In this document: one piece after another, positions 1 through 10,725 of the stretch
Position numbering within the stretch: the first letter of the stretch is position 1
Layout: each line of letters starts with the position of its first letter
Assembly (NCBI GenBank): GCA_015680685.1
Contig: MNCI01011812.1
Location: forward strand, 62,001-126,000
DNA: 64,000 nucleotides
Source: Gnetum montanum
Taxonomy: Eukaryota; Streptophyta; Gnetopsida; Gnetales; Gnetaceae
Reading direction: 5' to 3'
The notes under the pieces: generated by a model
Seen by the model: the letters and a program-made list of their open reading frames with translations, nothing else
Databases searched by the model: none
What the model was told of the DNA's origin: nothing
Translations under genes and position numbers: made by a program

Positions 1-910
1 TAGGTTAAAGATGTGCAAGGGCGAACACGGCCAAATCCTACTATGGGGAGGACCCACTTGCATATCCTTTAGTTCCACTTATTAATCTCTTACTCCTTTG
101 ATATAATTTAGCGACCATTTCTATGCTATCCATCATGGGGCCCTCCATCACCCACGCTCCCTATTCTACTGTTCTCTTGATCCTGACTCTTCTTTTGACA
201 TTGACATCCCTTCCTTTTTTGTTTCATGATGTTCTTGGGTCTCTCAGCTTTCAAATGACTCCAACTTTGTGCTAAAATTCATAGATTTGGGCCTTTAATC
301 CATTATTCAATGGTGGTCAACGTAGCTAAATAGCTATGTTGATGTGGCCTTGCATACGCAGTCTCCTGCATTTACATAGCCCTATTTACGTGGCCCTGTT
401 GACATAGTGCCCAACCTACTATATACACACACATCATGCTTTGGACTTTTATCCATTTTCTCATAACACTAGGGGAGTTTTTCAAATTTTCTACATCCAA
501 TCTCCTTCTTAGGCACACAACCTTCCTACCATTTATCCCAATCTAGCTATTATTTCATCCTTTGGCTATCGAAGGTATGCTCTTTGTTGTGGGGGGCCCA
601 TGATAAATTAGGGTCATGTAGCTAATCAATGACTATGCCCCTTTCCCCTTAGGGTTAATAAAAAACAATGACTATGCCCCTTGCCCCATAGGGTTAATAA
701 AAAATTCCTATTAGAGTTTAGATTAGGGTTGTGTAGCTAATCAACAACTCAACATCCCTTAGTGTTAATCAAAAATGCCTCTTAGGGTGAATCAAAGAGT
801 TAGCTTGAATTCATTGTGTCACTGTCATGTACAGGACATCATGAGAGGTATATTATTATAATTTTGGATAACACACACACATTTTAATTCATGGTTATGC
901 TATGATTGCA
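1..910 (+). promoter_or_regulatory. Spacer and ORF3 leader of element E, with internal promoter-like module
   Basis: This stretch has no convincing ORF but holds ordered signals shared with A, B and C. The box GGGGAGGACCCACTTGCATA lies at 45-64. Repeated TTGA(C/T)GTGGCC-like motifs lie at 314-412 and resemble those at the start of this element's own LTR. A TATA-like CTATATAC is at 419-426 and AGGGGAGTTTTTCAAAT starts at 470. A donor-like GAAG/GTATGC is at 571-580 and an acceptor-like GATTGCAG ends at 910, directly before the ATG of ORF3; the implied leader intron is 575-910. A 39-base tandem repeat (two copies) is at 627-704. Promoter and intron are inferred. Confidence 0.5.
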
Positions 911-3798
911 GATGGTACCAAAACCAAGGAATCTGAGGGAGGAGGGACCATCACAACCTTGAGAGAAGTGATGTAGGACCAAAAGGAGGAGGGGCATGCG
1001 ACCTTAGGAGCACGTAGAGGGATCACATGTAATTGAGCCTCTCCTTGAGGAATCCAATGTGGAATCTATTCATCAGATTCCTGAAGAAGAGGTCCCCATA
1101 GAATAATTGCGTGGGGATGAGACTCTAGCGAGAGTGCCATAGCTTGAGGTCATCTTGACCAGGGCCTGCCTTGATGCTATCAAGCCTAAAGAGCTGCAAC
1201 GAATGGTCCTGCAAGAATTAGACTTTGGACCATTCATAGAAAGTACACTAGAAGAAGTCAAAACTCAGATGCAAACTTCTTCCATGTGGCCAATCATCAC
1301 ATCCAGTAGTGAGTGGTATCTAGGGGAAACCTATCTCTTCTAAACAAATTGGTAGTCGAGGTTGCAAGTAAGAATCAAAGACATCCATGTGTCTTACTTT
1401 GCAAAGGCAATCATGCAAGCTCTTAGGTTGCCTGAGATTGGGGCTAATGTGGTAGAAATTTCAAAACAAGTAGACCTTGAGGTGAAAGCAGAGATGGACT
1501 AGGCAATGCTATGGGGTAGACTATAAGGAGTTTGGCACATTGACCACCAAAAAAAGAGTTTACTCTAAAATTACATCTTACCACTTAAATCCAACAGTAA
1601 GACCTAGCAAAATCATTGCCTTTTCTACTCATGCATGTGCTGCTTTAAGGGGGAAATTCCCTATCAACCTTCCATAGTTACTCTTCTTGGAAATTTATAA
1701 ACGATTCATGGAAAATGAACATGGAAGGAAAGCTTTTCCCTTTCTCTGCCTGATCAGAAAACTATGTAAATAGGTAGGGATAACATGATATGCCAATGAC
1801 ACACTTCTTCATGCCCCAATTGCCTCATGATGTGAGATGATAAAAGATAAAACACCTTCCACAACAAGAATGGAGGTAGAGTAACCACCACCTTCACCGT
1901 TTGCACAAGCAACAAGGTCAAACTTGCGCATGATGACAGAGCAAATACGTAAGATCTGACAGTCACTCCTATGCAAATAGGAGTAACATGGGGAACTAGT
2001 GGTGGTGGAGACCCTTCTGTGTATCACCCTATCTTAAGCCATCTAGAACAAGTGGCTCGATCTGTAAGCCTACTGGAGAGGGTAGGGTCAATGCTTTCGG
2101 TCACACAAACATAAGTGCTCGTGAGAACAAACCCTAGCGTCGAAGAAGTAACGGTGTCATTGCCCAGAAATTATTCCTAGAAATTTTAGAGAATGCTACA
2201 ATTTCTCAGTGCACTTGGAGGAGGGTGAAGGGGCAACTATCTTGGTAATGCAGCACCAAGGACATGAAGTCACAGTAGAGGTGGTTGTCAATACGATCGC
2301 CACAGCTCTTAATGCACTTGCAGCACTTGTACCGGATGTACATGGGCTTAGAGATGTGCAGATGTCTATAGGTACTCAGAGTGACAAACTTAATGTAGCA
2401 CAACATGAAGAATTGTTGGACTGACTAGTGGAAATCAGGAAACTACTTCTGGATGTCTTTCACCTTCCAGACAACATCATTGTAACCTAGTTGAAGCTAC
2501 TTTTGGCAAAGGGAAAGTGCCTCATCCTAGAGGGGCAACTGGAAGTAGCTCAGTTGGACAATCAATGCTTAGCTACAAAAGTTACCCAACTGAGGGCTCA
2601 ACTTGGTGATCCAGCTATACTCAACCGTGAAGTCACCAAAGATGAAGCTTTTTAACAGCCTCAAACCAAGCTTCAGAAGGTCGAGTACAAGTGGGAGTCG
2701 ACGATCTTTGATAAGTCCTTAATGGAAGCTTGTTCTTATTATCTAAACAAGGACTTGGCAGAGGTTCACCAGGAGAATGTTGAGTTGATCACAGAAGTTC
2801 ATCGCCTATGCAATGTTGGCCTTGAAAATCAACAAATGAAGGATTTTATTTGCAAACAACAGGAGGAGCTAGCTAGGATAAACACCGATGTGAGAAGATT
2901 GACTACCGAAAATCACAACCTGTCAATGGAGGAAGTCTAAGCCTTACGACAGAAGACAACCATTGAAATATTCACTTGGAAGAATGAGGTCCTCAAGTTT
3001 GAATGAGTGAAAAATCACTATAGGGACCAAGTGGGATTGCAAAAAGAAATTAACAAAAAAGAAATCCAAGTCACAAAGGCTAAGATGAATCAGTACCTCC
3101 AATAGCTCAAGGAAGGAGGCGAGGTTTGGAAACCCATCTTTGATAGATTAAATGCCTACAACCAAGCTAAGATTCATCTCAAGGAGTTTCAAATTGAAGA
3201 AATGACATAATATATGGAACTAGTCAACCTTCGTTATGAAAACCTAGTCATGGTTATAGCTAGGAGGGCGTGATCAGACCTTGAGAAGTAAGTGGCCACC
3301 TCGTATTCGTTATACAAGGTTGAGTTCAAGATGCATAAAGAGAAAAAGCAAAAGTTGGAAACAGCAAATGCGAAAATCAAAGTTCTTCACACCCACTTTG
3401 AAGGGCAATGCTCTATTGTAGAGAACTTGGCCCAATGAATGGATGACTACCAACAGCTGCAAACATGAATTTGAGTGTTTGACATCGAACAAAAATACTT
3501 TGCGGCCTAGTTTATCAATTTAAAGGAGCTCTTCCCTGCACGTCCATGTCATTGGGATGTTCTTGTGCCAGCACACATTGGCAAAGCCGCTTGCATTATG
3601 AATGACCCTAGAAGTAAAGAAGACAAAATGAGAGCTCTGTTGGAGGCTTGCCAATTACCTCTAGAAGTTGTAATAGTTGCAAGACAACCAAAACCACCAC
3701 CTCAACCACCACATGCACTTGAAGCTAGTGAGGGCTTGTCAAAACCACTACCACCAGGAATTGTATGGCCCTCTTTAGCAACTTTAGCAGCTTGGTAG
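911..3798 (+). pseudogene. ORF3 of element E (env position): plant-transposon-type domain plus long coiled coil, degenerate
   Basis: The frame starts at ATG 911 directly after an acceptor-like TTGCAG, and has several in-frame stops. The first third (about residues 80-200) contains WYLGETYLF and a following segment like the plant-transposon protein family often found in the env position of Athila elements. From about 2200 to 3500 the protein is a long Glu/Lys/Gln-rich coiled coil (for example HQENVELITEVHRL, KQQEELARINTDVRRL). The C-terminal block around 3540-3640 (CHWDVLVPAHIG, then MNDPRSKEDKM) is shared with the copies in A and C. The other copies end just after a proline-rich tail; here that stop has mutated and the frame runs to TAG at 3796-3798. 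No membrane segment is seen, so 'envelope' describes position only. Confidence 0.7.
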
Positions 3799-3994
3799 GG
3801 TTGTTATTAAGGTGTTCAATTTTGTTATCCATCAACACCATAATTTTGTAAATTTTTTTGTACACTCGAGCACTTGGTGTGTTGCTAGCATCAGTGGGTG
3901 TATTGATATGTTTTTCTATGTGTGTCACTAGTAACCTCATACCTTCCAAATTGTAACAAACTCAAGGATGATTTTTCACTCAGTCATGGTGGTA

Positions 3995-4875
3995 TGATGA
4001 AGCATCCAGTCCACTACGTTGACTGGGCCACATTGACAAAGCCTCGTTAACATGGCTACATCGATATGACCCCGTCGACGCATCTTTCCAAGCATTGACG
4101 TGACCTCATCAACACAGAGTACATTTTTTGCTATAAATATGCATGCACGCATTGCATTTATGGCACCTTTTGTTCAAGTTGTAGTGAAGCTCTTGCAGTT
4201 TGTTTCCGTAGGAGTTAGATAATTTTCCAAGTGCCCGTAGACATAGTTTGAAGAGTGTACGACTCTTTATTCAAGCACTAATGTACTTGAGTCGATTGGC
4301 GTGAACGACAATAAAGATGAGCTTTTTGAACATTTTTTGCAAAATTTGAATGAGATTAATTAAGAATTAATATTTTAATACTTTAATAATTTTCATGCTT
4401 CTATTATCGCTTTATAGTCACAGTACATTTTAGTAGTCCACAAGAACACATAGGCATGACCACCTTGAACATATGTTTGACTTGGCAACCTAGTGATGCT
4501 TAACGTCTAGCAACCCAGTAGTGATTAGGACATGCTTAGGATGTTCGCAGAGGGTGGGAACAGCTGCTTATGCTAGGAGTAGTCAAGAAATAGAGTAGTG
4601 AAATCTTCAATTATCTAGCCCTTTTTCTCTGTATATTAGAAGAATTAAATATTAAGAATAAAAGAAAACACATAAAAGATCAAATGCCTCAGTCTAACTT
4701 AACCATCATTCTAAAATGTCACAAGTGAGGTTGAGAGGACAATGACCATTCTAACTAGGATTTTGAAGGCTAGAATACTATGCGTAAGTGCTCGCAATCT
4801 TCGAAATTCGACCAGAGCGCGTGTGAATGCTTGTGATTCGTATGGTTGGGCGTAGGGGTACCTCACTGCTCATCA
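3995..4875 (+). repeat. 3' LTR of element E
   Basis: It begins TGATGAAGC after the purine-rich GTCATGGTGGTA and ends GCTCATCA at 4875, 881 bases. A TATA-like TATAAATATG lies near 4134, preceded by repeated TTGAC/GTGGCC-like motifs. The final 60 bases (CGTAGGGGTACCTCAC) are shared by every LTR of this family in the window. Its length matches the LTR of element B at 37149-38028. Confidence 0.85.
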
Positions 4876-5182
4876 CTACTAAAAAAATACTTGCAATGAT
4901 CAATAAATGCACATGGAGTTTTGACTTTCTTGCACCATCTTTTACTCAAAAGAAACATTTTTCTTGTCATTTGATATTGTAAGATCATGTGCTTAGGTTT
5001 CGATAAAGAAATATTCTTACCAGGTGGTTGAAAGTACTTTATTTTTCAAGAAAGTAGGTGAATGAGCAAAGACAATTGATATTCGAGTGATTGCACTATG
5101 TTGAAACTTGAGTCTTGCTATTTTCTTTGCAACTCTCACCTACGTCCAAGGGGAAACAAGCACCTTGACTATGCTTTATTTC
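4876..5182. other. Spacer between LTR of E and LTR of A
   Basis: About 300 AT-rich bases with no ORF, repeat or RNA gene that I can recognise. It may be target DNA into which E and A inserted. Confidence 0.5.
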
Positions 5183-6005
5183 TGATGGGACGTGATATAG
5201 CATGGGCTGTGATATCGTGTACATGATATCACATCATCCCTACGATATCGTGTACACGATATCATAGTCTATCGCAATGTCTATAAATGAGAAGCGACTC
5301 TCCCTTATTTGAGACATAGTTTATAAGTAGCGAAGCTCTGGCAGTTTGATCCCTCCAGAGTTAGATTATTTTTCCAGTGTGTGCCCGCAGTGTGGTGAAT
5401 GTAATTGTACAACATTCTTTATTCGAGTGTGATGTACTTGGACATGCACATGATTGGCAATAAAGAGTGAGATTACTTCATCATTGCAGCATTCACTTTA
5501 TTATTTATTTATTTATTTAATTGTTATTTACTACTTTCTCTCTCACCCTTATCTCCTAGTAACACGAAATGAGTATGACTTGATTACGAGCATTTAAGTG
5601 TGACTACTTGGTATCCCAGTGGCATACCTAGGATTTGCGCTTGGTAATCCTAGTGGTAGTCATGCACGAGGTCCAAGATGTGTATGGTTGATCAAAGAAT
5701 CGGCTACTCATCGCACTTAGGCTAGATTAGATTCTCTTACCCTTTCCCTCCTAGCTTAGCTTAGTTAATATTATTTTCCACTGCCTTCATGAGTAGCATT
5801 AGATTAGGATCACATCATACACCTCACTCTAGACTAAACCATACGTGACAAATATAATACTAGTCTAGGTGGGAAGACAACGAACTGTGACCTAAGAATA
5901 ACTGTCTAGGTGCGACAACTAGTCCGTCTACGGAGTTCGACCAGATCGCACGTGAGAACGCTTGTATTCGCATGTTTGAGTGTAGGGGTACCTCACCACT
6001 CATCA
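5183..6005 (+). repeat. 5' LTR of element A
   Basis: It runs from TGATGGGACG to CACTCATCA. Near its start are two copies of a 20-base palindrome (5211-5230 with one mismatch; 5244-5263 perfect, GATATCGTGTACACGATATC), followed by a TATA-like CTATAAATGAG near 5281. The sequence from about 5370 to the end aligns with 34200-34830 over its length with many transitions and small indels. Confidence 0.85.
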
Positions 6006-6027
6006 TAGGCACCGTTGCTGGGGACGG
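6006..6027 (+). other. Primer binding site of element A (tRNA-Asp type)
   Basis: Directly after the LTR end lies TAGGCACCGTTGCTGGGGAC. The tRNA-Asp-complementary site of Athila-type elements is TGGCGCCGTTGCCGGGGA; the few differences are mostly transitions at CG or GG positions, as expected from methylated-cytosine decay. Confidence 0.75.
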
Positions 6028-6134
6028 TGCTAGTTATCTAGATTAGTTATATCATAAAAGGTCACTGTAAAGGACTTAACGATATATCTCTTAGAAAGAA
6101 GTAATTATAAAAGTCACAAAATTCACACACAACA

Positions 6135-7976
6135 ATGCCTCTCCTACAAGACGATAATAATGCCACACTTAGTGAGGAAGTTCATTGGAGAACCAACGAA
6201 CTATATGACGATGAAGATTGGAGTATACAACCTGAAGTGGGGGTTTCTTATGAACATGAACAAAAACAACGTCATCGCAACACACGAAGACATAACTTAC
6301 AAGATGACGATGAACCCCCACTGGCCACTATAAGCTTAACGCAAATACAGGAGGCTGTTCGAATCTCATGTAGGCATCGTAAAGAGAGTCATCTACCTAG
6401 GCTCGATTTAAACAACTTTCCTAAATTTTTAGGAGGCTACGACTTAGATCCGTATCAACATTTACAAGCCTTATACGATGCCTGCACATGGAACAACATT
6501 GATAATAGGTGGAAAAAAGTTAAGCTCTTCCCTATGACACTCGTTGTCCAAGCAAAAGTATGGTATATATTGTTAAAACCAAATTCGATACGACATTGGT
6601 CAACAATGGTAGAAGTATTTAATGCTAAATATCAAAAAAATCTAAGGATGGAAACAAGAAAAACATGAACCCTTGGACATGGCCTTAGAAAGATATTATG
6701 CACTATTAAATAACTGTCCAGGCCATGGGGTCTCTGAGGAAAGGCTAATGTACCATATTATTAATGGGCTACATAATGAAATAAGAGAGACCTTAGGAAC
6801 ATATTCCCAAGGTCAACTATACGCACTACAAACCCATTAAGTCCAAGAGCTTATTAAGAGGGTAGCAAAAGAAGAAGGAGATATGGCTACATGGGAGAGT
6901 GTTGAAAAGCATCAATGGGACCAAAATCTCAACTTAACAAAGGTCATGATCATAAAAAGGAGAAATCAACAAATCCCAAGGTGGAAACATCATCTTTGCC
7001 ACTACAACAATCATTAGAAGAGGCTGAGGCAAAGGTCAATAAGATGTTGAAATGGATGAATCAAAAATGTGGAGAATATATCAACAACATTGGAGATAGA
7101 GTTTTGACAAGCCAAGAAGTAGGATGAAACATTAGACATTCAGAAAAAAAGAATTAAGGGAATAAGTGCTCAACTGCTAATCATCCATATGAATGCAATA
7201 TATTCATGTACAATCACCCCAAAGGCCAATGCCCAATATTGTTACATTTACATGAGCATTGGGGAAACACGTTACATTCAGAGTTCGTATAGAGATACTA
7301 TGTTAGACCACAGTGGCAACCATCCCAGTAGTGGGGGAGACCACCCTTAGACTAGAGGCACCCTTCAGATTTTCTGAACTCAAATGGTTATCAAGTTCAA
7401 CATCCTGTTTCTCCAATTGGGCAAACACACTTTATCTCACCACATTACTATTCTCCACAATAGTATCAACCCATGCCTCCAACACAACCACCACCTTGTG
7501 CACCTTATATTCCTCCTAACTTTCAACATTCTCATCCTTTTCCTCCTTCTACATTTCCACCAACTATTCCTAAGGTGTTTGTGCCACAATAACAACCCAC
7601 GAACAACACTTGTGCTACTCCTTCCAATAGCAGTGAGAACCCTCAGAAACTTCAAAAGCGTCCTTTCTTTAAACATGGCCGTAAGAAGGGACAACACAAT
7701 TCCAAGGCCACTACATCTTCCAACCCAGCACAAGTACAACAATGTGATGCACCCTTACCTTTGAACCCAACGCCTCATGTAACTTCATCAGGGCCACCAA
7801 CTCACACTCCAACAACCATTCGACCCAATGAACACAACCATGGGAGGCATCATCCTAATCCTTGCATACCATCTAATAGTCCCAAATATCATAGTGGGTC
7901 AACTTGTTATCCAGGAACTACATTGCATAAAGTGCCCCACTATGCTTACCATCATCAAGTGTGTGAACCCCATTGA
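6135..7976 (+). pseudogene. gag: gag of element A (Athila-like), frameshifted
   Basis: The start ATG at 6135 lies about 105 bases after the primer site. The acidic N-terminus is followed by the capsid-like retrotransposon-gag domain: LDLNNFPKFLGGYDLDPYQH near residue 95, then WYILLKPNSIRHWSTM. The first frame stops at 6668 and the homology (MALERYYALLNNCPGHG, YHIINGLHNEIRETLGTY) continues in another frame. Around 7190-7240 a zinc-knuckle remnant (CNIFMYNHPKGQC) matches the CX2CX3HX4C knuckle in C. The rest is Pro/His/Asn-rich up to 7976. The gag of C on the other strand is the same protein. Gag packages element RNA; this copy cannot encode a full protein. Confidence 0.8.
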
Positions 7977-8257
7977 GGTAAGTATGAACTAGTTCCAATA
8001 TTTCCAACATGCAAGGATCCTTATCTTTCATTTATTTATCCTTGCCATGCTCAACCGATTAGTTATGGGGGATATCCCCCATTCCAATAACAAATAGGAT
8101 TAATAACTTTTTTTTATTTATTTTCTTTAATTTTACAACTTTTTGTTTTCTAGTTTTTCATTTTTCAACTTTTTGTTTTATTTTTTGTGTATGTTTATAT
8201 TTTCACAATTTTGTAAGTAATCTCATCTACGAATAAAACACTCATGTGGATCATTGG
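7977..8257 (+). other. Pol-less junction of element A
   Basis: In C about 4 kb of protease, reverse transcriptase, RNase H and integrase lie between gag and the T-rich post-pol spacer. Here gag runs straight into that spacer (T-rich tract 8105-8210, similar to the sequence after integrase in B and C). A consensus-like donor GAG/GTAAGTAT sits at 7975-7985, and a perfect 18-base palindrome, ATGGGGGATATCCCCCAT, at 8065-8082. Confidence 0.6.
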
Positions 8258-9154
8258 TTGAGGTGTGTTCTATGTTATTAAGCCATGAGTGATCAATTAT
8301 TTGGAACAGTGAGCCCATTACACCCACTCATCCACTTTATAAATAAGAGGTTTTGTCCAAGGGTACAATGATATTCTTGACATTTTTAAAACTTAAAAAT
8401 TAAAAATTAATTTTGTGTTCATTGTACCCAGAATGAAGAAGGATGGACCAAGAGGGAATGATTAGGGTGTGACATCAAGGGGACTTGTGGATTCTCTTTG
8501 GTAACCTCTGTGGGAGTTATCATGTAATATGGTTGTACTAAGATCCTTGTAGATCTAATGAAAAATGGGACTAAGAGTAATCAAACGAGCACTCTAAAAT
8601 CAAATGCTATTCTAGGGGGTCCCACTAGAAAGACATGCACCCATGCCTGAAGGTTGGCGGCTTCTCTAGATTCAATAAAGTGAAAAGGAAAAAAAAAAGA
8701 GAAAAGAAAAGAAAAAGGAAGTGCCATAAAACAAAAATCACTCCTACCTTGTACTATATGCCAAGTGATCATATGCCTTGTTGTTATGGTACTCTCATAG
8801 TCATTCATCATGGGATGAAATAATGCAATGTCACTTCTTAGAGGAATGGACTTGGTCTTGATCTTGGAATGATGGGTTAATGACACTTTAATCATGCTTT
8901 ACACACAGGATTCACTGTGTCCTAGGTCAGTTACCTCATGTCCCTCTCTACAATCCCTTTTTATACTTCACCTCATCTCACTGTTCATGTAATTGTAGCT
9001 TGTGTCCCGTGTAGCATAGGATTTTCATCTCATTCCGGTGATATTTACATGTGTGTGTTTTGTGGAGTTCGTGCGGATTACATTTAACCCTTTTAGTGCC
9101 CATGGACACTTTAAGTGTGGTTACACAAGGACAACATAGGTTGGAACCTGCTTT

Positions 9155-9600
9155 GGGGAGGACCCACTTGTGTAATCTTTTGTAATCTTTGCTTATGACA
9201 CAGCTCAAACACACAATTGCTTACCCTCAGATTAATTTTTCATAATTCTCTTTCCCTAATATTATCCCTCTATAATTTCTCCATTCCAATGTACCATTAC
9301 ATTCCCTTTTTTTATAACCGCAAAATTTTTATTGCTAAAGTTCACATCATTATCCTTAAGAGTGCCTCTCGAATCAATGAAATTACCCTAGGACATCTTA
9401 ATACTTGTTAATATCCTCAATTTCCAACATTAATTTCAAGAAAAATCATTAAAAATTTGGTCTTTTCTTGGTGTCTCACATCACTAGGAACAAGATATCG
9501 CGTACGCAATATTGCATCCTATTTTCCTATAAATAGGCATCCCTGTCACAACACTTAGCATCATTTTTCCATTCATGCGGGGGGAGTTTTTGAAATTTTT
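9155..9600 (+). promoter_or_regulatory. Internal promoter-like module of element A, copy 1
   Basis: The conserved box (GGGGAGGACCCACTTG) starts at 9155. A palindrome-like GATATCGCGTACGCAATATT starts at 9494 and matches the palindromes in this element's LTRs. TATAAATA is at 9528-9535, then GGGGGAGTTTTTGAAATT near 9579. An acceptor-like TGATTGCAG ends at 10004, just before the ORF3 ATG. The donor-like site seen in E and B has eroded here (near 9700). Confidence 0.5.
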
Positions 9601-10005
9601 CTCTGCAACTTGTGATTGTGTGACCCTTTCTTTTTCACTTATACCTCGCTCACTGGTGCTCCAATTTTAATTCTCTTTGAACCTACTTGAACCCAGAGTG
9701 TTTAGTTCAATCATGGGGGAGAGACACTTGCTGAAAAGTGCCTAAATTTTTTGAAATTTATCATCGCCCAAAGGACATCAATTAGGGTAATTAACACTAA
9801 CACTTAGAATAATTGTGCCAAAAATCATATGACCTTAGGTACATTGGGAGACTAAAATGACAACCACCTAAGTTACAAGACCCATTATTATAATTTTCAG
9901 GCATGATCACACATTATAACATAAGATCTTTAATTAAGGCAAGCAGTAAGGTATAACTTGACTTTAAAAACAACTTTACTAACGCTTGATCCATGTGATT
10001 GCAGA

Positions 10006-10712
10006 ATGGCTTCGAAACGTGCACAACAGGAGGGTCTTGTTCAAGGTGGAATGAAATGATCTCAAAGAGGTGGAAGACAAGGCCTTGCTGGATAACATGC
10101 AGAATAGGAGGTGTAATCATTCAACATCCATCAAGAAGAACCTCCTATCAGATGGTTCGGGCAGGTAGAAGGAGGAGCTATTGTTGTGCCTGAACCAGGA
10201 CAACAACTCACGTTGCTCCTGGAATGTGTTCAAGCTATTCATGAGAAGTCCACATTTGCTATGGTGATTGTGGAGCTAAACTTCAAATCTTTTGCAGAGT
10301 TCGCTCCTAAGGCTGTCAGGGATCACCTCAAAAGGTCTCCCTTATGGCCTGTCGTCTCTGAAAGTGGTGTTTGGTACTTAGGTGAAACGTACTAGTTCTG
10401 GCACAATAGGGAGCAAGGAAAAACTGTAAATATTTTTGGTGTGATAGTAGATTTCTCTGTGCAGGCAATTTTGGAAGTGTTAAACCTTCCAAATATAGGC
10501 CCCCATGTTGCTCGGTTATCTACCCGTTTAGACCTTGATGTGTGAAAGGATTGGTTAGAGAAGGCCTATGGCAAAGACAAAGCATTTGGTGAATTGACGA
10601 TGGAAGAAAGAGTTTATTTCAAAATTGGAACCTATCACCTCTTGCCCACAAAAGGTTTGAAAAGAATATCGACGTATGTGGCTAGAGGATGTGCAGTGTT
10701 GATGGGAAAGGT
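10006..10712 (+). pseudogene. Truncated N-terminal copy of ORF3 (element A, duplication copy 1)
   Basis: ATG at 10006 follows an acceptor-like TTGCAG. The frame carries several stops in the first 40 codons, then a readable stretch (LLLECVQAIHEK, FKSFAEFAPKAVRDHLK, WYLGETY). It continues with an eroded segment like FGELTMEERVYFKIGTYHLL and ends at the duplication junction near 10712. It is homologous to the start of the fuller copy at 31053 and to ORF3 of B, C and E. It cannot make a full protein because the coiled-coil and C-terminal parts are absent. Confidence 0.7.
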
Positions 10713-10725
10713 TTAGGGTTTAGGG
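10710..10725 (+). repeat. Telomere-like filler at the duplication junction
   Basis: The sequence GGTTTAGGGTTTAGGG, two units of the plant telomere repeat TTTAGGG, lies exactly between the two duplication copies. The short word GGGAAAGGTT occurs on both sides. Confidence 0.55.

Larger units (their letters stand above)
1..4875 (+). mobile_element. Element E: 3' part of an Athila-like Ty3/gypsy LTR retrotransposon
   Basis: The window opens inside this element, in the spacer that follows pol in its relatives. After the spacer come the third ORF (911-3798), a purine-rich tract and one LTR (3995-4875). The gag-pol part would lie left of the window. The assignment rests on the shared order and sequence with elements A, B and C in the same window. 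The LTR ends TGATGA...TCATCA are those of the whole family. The base after the LTR, at 4876, starts unrelated sequence; no target duplication can be checked because the 5' end is missing. Confidence 0.8.
8258..10712 (+). repeat. First copy of a ~2.45 kb tandem duplication in element A
   Basis: It spans the post-pol spacer, the internal promoter module and the first ~700 bases of ORF3. Its left edge (GTGTTCTATGTTATTAAG) recurs at 10732 in the second copy, and its right edge (GATGGGAAAGGTT) recurs near 31746. The second copy is split by element F. The copies differ by many single bases, so the duplication is old. Confidence 0.75.

Noticed and set aside
7313-7764. His/Leu-rich frames near 7.4 kb on both strands
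   Set aside because: Out-of-frame readings of the Pro/His-rich gag tail of element A.
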